In this document: in pieces, positions 5,857 to 10,475 of the stretch
Layout of the letters: each line of letters starts with the position of its first letter
Numbering within the stretch: the first letter of the stretch is position 1
From: UBA1737 sp045653225
Lineage (GTDB): Bacteria > Bacillota_I > Bacilli_A > ML615J-28 > CAG-313
Direction of reading: 5' to 3'
NCBI GenBank assembly: GCA_045653225.1
Contig: JAZOLP010000022.1
Coordinates: 1 to 10,475, forward strand
Length of the DNA stretch: 10,475 bases
The notes under the pieces: generated by a model
Database searches by the model: none
Seen by the model: only the letters and a program-made list of their open reading frames with translations
What the model was told of the DNA's origin: nothing
Made by a program: the position numbers and the translations under genes

Positions 5857-6753
5857 ATGTTTTTTAGAAAAATTAAAGGACCAATAATATTATTAATAAC
5901 TGCATTTCTTTGGGGAACAACATTTGTTGCTCAAAGTCTTGGAAGTAACCATGTTGGAGCATTTACATATAATGCTGGAAGGTTCATAATTACAGGTATA
6001 ATTTTATTAATAATATCATTGATTAGAAGAAGAAATATAAAAGAATATGTGCCAACAACAAAAAGCGTAAAATGGATATTTATATTAGCAATTTTTGTAG
6101 GTGTTGCTTTATTCCTAGGAGCAACTTTTCAACAATTAGGAATTAATATTACAAAGTCTCCTAGTAAATCTGGATTTATTTCATCGCTATATATGATGTT
6201 TGTTCCGATTATTGGTTATATTATTAAAAAGAAGCCTAAACCTATTATTTGGTTGTTTTTGATTATAGCCATTATTGGATCCTACTTAATTAGTGTAACA
6301 GGAGATTTTAAATTAGAAATTGGAGATTTACTTACACTTATTTGTGCTTTAATGTTTGCGGTACAAATAGTATTAGTCGATATAATTAATCCTTATATTG
6401 ATAGTATTAAACTTTCAGCTATGCAATTTATAGTAGCTGGTATATTATCAATAATATTTATGTTTATAACTGAAGAAGTTAAATTATATAATATATATTT
6501 AGCACTCCCTGCAATATTATATGCTGCAATATTTTCTGGTTGTATAGCTTTTACACTTCAAATAGTCGGTCAAAAATATACTGAACCAACTATCGCATCT
6601 ATGATTATGAGCTTAGAAGGTGTCTTTGCATTATTAGGTGGAGTTATTATATTAAAAGAAGATTTAACATCAAGAACTATTATTGGATGTAGTTTAATTT
6701 TTATTGCAATAATATGTGCACAAATTGATTTTAAAAAATTATTTAAAAAATAA
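5857..6753 (+). CDS. EamA-family (drug/metabolite transporter) permease
   Basis: This is a 298-residue polytopic membrane protein made of two EamA repeats of five helices each. I place the start at ATG 5857, because AAAGGTG (5844-5850) is its ribosome site; the GTG at 5848 would lie inside that site. The first repeat shows the family opening (ITAFLWGTTFVAQSLG, residues 14-29), N39AGRF, and the end-of-repeat motif SPSKSGFISSLYMMFVPI (101-118). The second repeat ends with EPTIASMIMSLEGVFALLGG (243-262) followed by KEDLT. Members export amino acids, metabolites or drugs by proton-coupled exchange, but the substrate cannot be told from the sequence. It has a short basic C-terminal tail. Only 22 bp separate it from the following ABC transporter genes, with no terminator, so the three genes are probably co-transcribed. 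Confidence 0.92.
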   Translation: MFFRKIKGPIILLITAFLWGTTFVAQSLGSNHVGAFTYNAGRFIITGIILLIISLIRRRNIKEYVPTTKSVKWIFILAIFVGVALFLGATFQQLGINITKSPSKSGFISSLYMMFVPIIGYIIKKKPKPIIWLFLIIAIIGSYLISVTGDFKLEIGDLLTLICALMFAVQIVLVDIINPYIDSIKLSAMQFIVAGILSIIFMFITEEVKLYNIYLALPAILYAAIFSGCIAFTLQIVGQKYTEPTIASMIMSLEGVFALLGGVIILKEDLTSRTIIGCSLIFIAIICAQIDFKKLFKK

Positions 6754-6775
6754 ATATTTTGGAAAGGAGAATAAA

Positions 6776-8485
6776 ATGAAAAGAGTATTTAGTTATTTTA
6801 AACCAAATATAGTTAAAGTAGTACTTTGTTTACTTATTAAAATATCAGGTATTATCGCAGAACTATTTATCCCTATTCTTCTTTCATATATTCTAGATAC
6901 AGTAGTAGATACTGGTACTATTTTAGAAATTGCTCTTTATGGACTATTAATGATTGGTCTTTCTGGTCTTGGATTTTTAGGAAATTGTAAAGCTAACCAA
7001 ATAGCAGCAGGTATTGCAAAATCAGTTTCTGTAAATTTAAGAAAAGATTTATTTACTAAAATAATGTCTTTAAGTCAAGCCCAAGTTGATAGTGTTACAA
7101 TGCCTAGTTTAATCGCAAGAATGTCAAGTGATACATATAATATTCATCAAATGTGTGGAATGATTCTAAGACTTGGGGTACGTGCTCCAATGCTTCTTAT
7201 TGGAGGTACTTTATGTACTTTATTCTTAGATCCAATGCTTACATTAATTATGGTTTTGGTTTTACCACTTGTAGTTATAGCTTTATATTTTACATCTAAG
7301 TTTGGTATTCCATTATATGATAAAGTACAAACAAAGGTTGATAAAATGGTTTTATCATTAAGAGAAAACATGACGGGAATTAGAGTTATTAAAGCTTTAT
7401 CAAAAGAAGATTACGAAAAGACAAGATTTAATACAGTTAATAAAGATTTGATGGATTATGAATTAAAATCCAGTATTGTTATGTCTACACTTAATCCAAT
7501 AATTAATTTAATATTAAACTTTGGTTTAATATTAGTTTTAGTAGTAGGAGCATATAGAGTTAATTCCGATATAATTTTACCTGGAAAAGTACTAGCGTTT
7601 ACAACATTTTTTGCAATGATTTTAAATGCATTAATCGCGTTAAATCGAATGATCACAATTATTTCAAAAGCATATGCTTCTTCAAAAAGAATCGATTATA
7701 TTTTTGATCTAGGACTTGACTTAAGAAAAGAAAATTATGATGGTACATCAAAACATTATATTGAATTTAAAAATGTATCTTTTTCTTATCTTGGAAAACA
7801 TAATAATTTATCTAATATATCTTTTAAATTAGAAAAAGGACAAACTCTAGGTATTATTGGACCAACAGGTAGTGGTAAAAGTACAATTATAAATTTACTT
7901 CTAAGACTTTACGATGTAAATACTGGAGCAATATATATTAATGGAAAAGATATAAGAAGTTATTCATATAGAAAATTAAAATCGTTATTTGGTGTTTCTT
8001 TCCAAAATGATACATTACTTGCGGAAACGATATATAATAACGTAGACTTCTATAGAAATTTACCAAAAAAAGATATAAAAAAAGCTTTATTAATTTCTCA
8101 ATCAACATTTGTTGATTCATTAGAACAAAAAGACCAAACATTACTTTCAGCAAAAGGAACAAACCTTTCTGGAGGACAACGTCAAAGATTACTAATTGCT
8201 CGTGCTATTTGTGGTAAACCAAAAATTTTAATCCTAGATGACTCATCTAGTGCACTTGATTTTAAAACAGATTTAGCGTTAAGAAATGCAATTAATAAAA
8301 ATTACCTTAGTACAACTAAAGTAATTATTGCATCACGTATTAGTTCTATTATGAATGCCGATAAAATAATTGTATTAGAAGATGGCGTTATTAGCGGACT
8401 TGGAACACATGAAGAATTACTTTATACAAATAAAATGTATAAAGATATATATGATATTCAGTTAGGAGGTGACTCCGATGAATAG
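6776..8485 (+). CDS. Heterodimeric ABC exporter subunit with degenerate ATP site
   Basis: This is a 569-residue half-transporter with a six-helix exporter-type membrane domain (about 15-300) and a nucleotide-binding domain (about 328-569). ATG 6776 is chosen for GGAAAGGAG just upstream; a start at 6716 would overlap the preceding gene. It has Walker A GPTGSGKST (362-370), a Q-loop glutamine (Q410) and a perfect signature LSGGQRQR (464-471). Walker B ILILDD (484-489) has Asp489 where the catalytic Glu should be, and the H-loop reads ASR with Ser520 in place of His. Its own Walker site is therefore catalytically weak, while its intact signature completes the partner's site. This is the pattern of LmrCD, BmrCD, EfrCD and TM287/288-type multidrug or lipid exporters. 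The substrate is unknown. Its stop overlaps the start of the partner gene. Confidence 0.93.
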   Translation: MKRVFSYFKPNIVKVVLCLLIKISGIIAELFIPILLSYILDTVVDTGTILEIALYGLLMIGLSGLGFLGNCKANQIAAGIAKSVSVNLRKDLFTKIMSLSQAQVDSVTMPSLIARMSSDTYNIHQMCGMILRLGVRAPMLLIGGTLCTLFLDPMLTLIMVLVLPLVVIALYFTSKFGIPLYDKVQTKVDKMVLSLRENMTGIRVIKALSKEDYEKTRFNTVNKDLMDYELKSSIVMSTLNPIINLILNFGLILVLVVGAYRVNSDIILPGKVLAFTTFFAMILNALIALNRMITIISKAYASSKRIDYIFDLGLDLRKENYDGTSKHYIEFKNVSFSYLGKHNNLSNISFKLEKGQTLGIIGPTGSGKSTIINLLLRLYDVNTGAIYINGKDIRSYSYRKLKSLFGVSFQNDTLLAETIYNNVDFYRNLPKKDIKKALLISQSTFVDSLEQKDQTLLSAKGTNLSGGQRQRLLIARAICGKPKILILDDSSSALDFKTDLALRNAINKNYLSTTKVIIASRISSIMNADKIIVLEDGVISGLGTHEELLYTNKMYKDIYDIQLGGDSDE

Positions 8486-10256
8486 ACGTCGTGGTGTATC
8501 ATTTTCTAAAGGAACTGCAAAAAATAAAAAATATACATTTAGAAGACTTTGGAATTACTTATTTAAGTTTAGAGTATTATTAATAATAGCTTTAATACTA
8601 ACAATAGGATCTAATTTACTTGCATTACTTGGGCCAAAACTAACAGGTCTTATCATGGATGAAATAGACAAAGGAGCAGGTAAGATTGATTTTAATAATA
8701 TATATTATTATGCTTTATTAATGGGATTATTCTATTTAACTTCTAGCGTTTTTACATTTGTTATATCGTTACTAATGACTAACATTAGCAAACGTTGTGT
8801 TTATACAATGAGACGTGATGCATTTAATAAAATGTTAAACCTTCCAATATCATATTTTGATAAAAATCAAATTGGCGATATTATCAGCAGAATGTCTTAC
8901 GATATTGATACTGTTAATACATCTCTTTCTACAGATTTAGTTCAAATATTAACAAGTATTATTACAATTATTGGATCACTTGTTATGATGATAATTGTAT
9001 CACCAATTTTAGTACTTGTATTTGCGGTGACATTACCAATAAGTTTATTATTCACAAGAATAATGATTAAAAAGACAAGTAAACATTTTAAAGCAAGATC
9101 ACATAATTTAGGATTATTATCAGGCTTTAATGAAGAAATGATTACGGGAATTAAAACTATTAAAGCATACGGAAAAGAAGACGAAATAATTGAAAATTTC
9201 AACAAAGTAAATGAAACTGCAGCTCAATCATCTTATTTAGCTGAATATTATAGCGCATACACTGGTCCTGGTGTTAACTTCGTAAATAACTTATCACTTT
9301 CTTTAATTTGTTTATTTGGTGCTATTTTATATAAAATAAATAAATTATCTCTTGGAGATATATCTTCATTTGTTTTATATTCTAAAAAGTTCTCAGGCCC
9401 AATTAATGAAATAGCAAATATCTTAACAGATTTACAAAGTGCTTTAGCTGCAGCAGAAAGAGTATTTGAACTTATCGACGAACAAATAGAACCAATAGAT
9501 GATATATCTGCAGTAGATCTTATTGACGTAAATGGTAAAATAACATTTAAAAATGTATATTTTGGTTATGAAATTAATAAAATGATTTTAAAAAATGTTT
9601 CATTTGAAGCAACACCTGGTAAACAAATTGCAATAGTAGGTCCTACTGGTGCTGGTAAAACAACAATAGTTAATTTACTAATGAGATTTTATGATATTAA
9701 TAGTGGTTCTATTTATTTAGATGAAAATAATATTCAAACTATTAAAAGAAAAGATTTGAGAAAATCATTTGCAATGGTATTACAAGATACATGGTTATTT
9801 GAAGGAACAATTTTTGAAAACTTAAGTTATGGTAGCGAAAATGTAACATTAGATAAAGTAAAAGAAGCTGCCAAAAAAGCAAAAATAGATTCATTTATTG
9901 AAAGCTTACCTGATGATTATAATACAATTTTATCAGAAGGCGGTACAAATATATCTAAAGGACAAAAACAACTATTAACAATAGCAAGAGCAATGTTACT
10001 TGATGCTAAAATGTTAATTCTAGATGAAGCAACATCTAATGTTGATACAATTACCGAATTACAAATTAAAGATGCAATGCAAGAATTAATGAAAGATAAA
10101 ACATCATTTATCATAGCTCATCGTTTATCTACTATAAAAAATGCAGATTTAATTTTAGTAGTAAAAGATGGAAATATTGTTGAACTTGGTACACACCAAG
10201 AATTAATTGAAAAACAAGGGTTCTATTTTGAACTTCATAAATCACAATATAATTAA
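8478..10256 (+). CDS. Heterodimeric ABC exporter subunit with catalytic ATP site
   Basis: This is a 592-residue partner half-transporter. ATG 8478 is preceded by AGGAGGT (8464-8470) and overlaps the end of the first subunit gene by 8 bases, which points to translational coupling and balanced subunits. An in-frame GTG at 8469 lies inside the ribosome site and is rejected. The membrane domain spans about residues 30-320, with the coupling-helix region ISYFDKNQIGDIISRMSYD (124-142). The nucleotide-binding domain has Walker A GPTGAGKTT (388-396), Q-loop Gln436, Walker B MLILDE (512-517) with catalytic Glu517, and H-loop His548 (IIAHRLSTI). Its signature is ISKGQ (492-496) instead of LSGGQ. The complete ATP site is thus this subunit's Walker motifs plus the first subunit's LSGGQ, and the other site is degenerate, as in known asymmetric exporters. 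The gene ends at a strong terminator. Confidence 0.93.
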   Translation: MNRRRGVSFSKGTAKNKKYTFRRLWNYLFKFRVLLIIALILTIGSNLLALLGPKLTGLIMDEIDKGAGKIDFNNIYYYALLMGLFYLTSSVFTFVISLLMTNISKRCVYTMRRDAFNKMLNLPISYFDKNQIGDIISRMSYDIDTVNTSLSTDLVQILTSIITIIGSLVMMIIVSPILVLVFAVTLPISLLFTRIMIKKTSKHFKARSHNLGLLSGFNEEMITGIKTIKAYGKEDEIIENFNKVNETAAQSSYLAEYYSAYTGPGVNFVNNLSLSLICLFGAILYKINKLSLGDISSFVLYSKKFSGPINEIANILTDLQSALAAAERVFELIDEQIEPIDDISAVDLIDVNGKITFKNVYFGYEINKMILKNVSFEATPGKQIAIVGPTGAGKTTIVNLLMRFYDINSGSIYLDENNIQTIKRKDLRKSFAMVLQDTWLFEGTIFENLSYGSENVTLDKVKEAAKKAKIDSFIESLPDDYNTILSEGGTNISKGQKQLLTIARAMLLDAKMLILDEATSNVDTITELQIKDAMQELMKDKTSFIIAHRLSTIKNADLILVVKDGNIVELGTHQELIEKQGFYFELHKSQYN

Positions 10257-10293
10257 AATACTCCACTAATTTTTAGTGGAGTATTAATTTTTT
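10257..10293. terminator. Bidirectional terminator between ABC operon and TspO gene
   Basis: A perfect 12-bp stem (AATACTCCACTA at 10257-10268 with TAGTGGAGTATT at 10274-10285) has a 5-base loop, followed by AA and six T. It starts directly after the stop of the ABC gene. It also overlaps the stop codon of the convergent reverse-strand gene, whose transcript would end in the A/T-rich stretch on the other side. Confidence 0.9.
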
Positions 10294-10475
10294 AAATATA
10301 GTAATATTGAATATACGCTTGCAAAAGTAGTCCAAAGAATATATGGAATATATAATAATGAAATCTTTTTGTTTAAAAGAAGTACTTGCATTGATAATAA
10401 AATTGCTGTAACACATGTAAGTAATGTAAACACATATCCTAAAAATAAATTCTTCAAAACAAAGAATCCAAGTGG
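10284..10475 (-). CDS. TspO/MBR family protein, C-terminal part
   Basis: The reverse strand is open from the right edge to TAA at 10284-10286, giving the last 63 residues of a protein whose start lies outside the window. Two hydrophobic helices are visible (NLFLGYVFTLLTCVTAILLS, then LLYIPYILWTTFASVYSILL). The end, IPYILWTTFASVYSILLYLKN, matches the final helix of TspO/MBR (tryptophan-rich sensory protein, peripheral benzodiazepine receptor-like) proteins, where a 'PY..W..FA' block is conserved. These are five-helix membrane proteins that bind porphyrins or related ligands. The gene converges on the ABC operon and shares its terminator. Confidence 0.8.
   Translation of the reverse strand, partial: PLGFFVLKNLFLGYVFTLLTCVTAILLSMQVLLLNKKISLLYIPYILWTTFASVYSILLYLKN

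Noticed and set aside
7147..8162. Several reverse-strand open frames within the first ABC gene
   Set aside because: They are antisense to a gene with full ABC motifs, have no ribosome sites and encode no recognisable proteins.
1..10475. CRISPR array, tRNA, rRNA, insertion sequence or phage genes
   Set aside because: I saw no regularly spaced short repeats, no tRNA-like cloverleaf, no transposase motif or terminal inverted repeats, and no phage structural genes.

Overview
The window is very AT-rich, uses the standard bacterial code (tryptophan is TGG; TGA, TAG and TAA all appear as stops), has AGGAGG-type ribosome binding sites and TATAAT -10 boxes, and carries gene families typical of low-GC Gram-positive bacteria. 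I infer a member of the Bacillota (a Clostridia- or Bacilli-like anaerobe, perhaps an uncultured gut lineage). Species cannot be read from this sequence.

Left part, about 1-4103: an accessory island made of worn RHS (YD-repeat) polymorphic-toxin cassettes. In order it holds: the end of an RHS protein with a beta-rich C-terminal tip broken by one frameshift (1-553); an intact two-helix membrane protein (571-1218); a second RHS core remnant with a different, glycine-rich tip, broken by two in-frame TAA codons (1261-2241); an intact membrane protein that overlaps that tip (2205-2819); a start-less 115-codon fragment (2847-3194); an intact three-helix membrane protein (3213-3869); and a truncated RHS core remnant (3939-4103). 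A 91-bp near-perfect repeat (1-91 and 1568-1658) lies in the RHS core just before the two tips diverge. This is the layout expected of orphan RHS C-terminal tip plus immunity cassettes displaced behind an active rhs gene that would lie left of the window. In all three cassettes the toxin-side element is broken and the following membrane-protein gene is intact, so the island may now serve as an immunity reservoir. Toxin and immunity functions are inferred from position, not from recognised catalytic motifs.

Middle, 4109-4555: a hairpin closes the island. It overlaps the 3' end of a small reverse-strand gene (4125-4478) that has a strong ribosome binding site and a weak resemblance to PNPOx-type split-barrel flavoproteins.

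Right part, 4521-10475: ordinary chromosomal transporter genes. A cation diffusion facilitator (4556-5761) has NxxxD/DxxxD metal-site residues that suggest manganese, and appears to be expressed from a leaderless mRNA. After its terminator, an extended -10 promoter drives a likely three-gene operon: an EamA-family transporter (5857-6753) and two half-transporters (6776-8485 and 8478-10256) that form an asymmetric heterodimeric ABC exporter with one degenerate and one canonical ATP site. A bidirectional terminator separates this operon from the convergent 3' end of a TspO/MBR-family gene that runs off the right edge.
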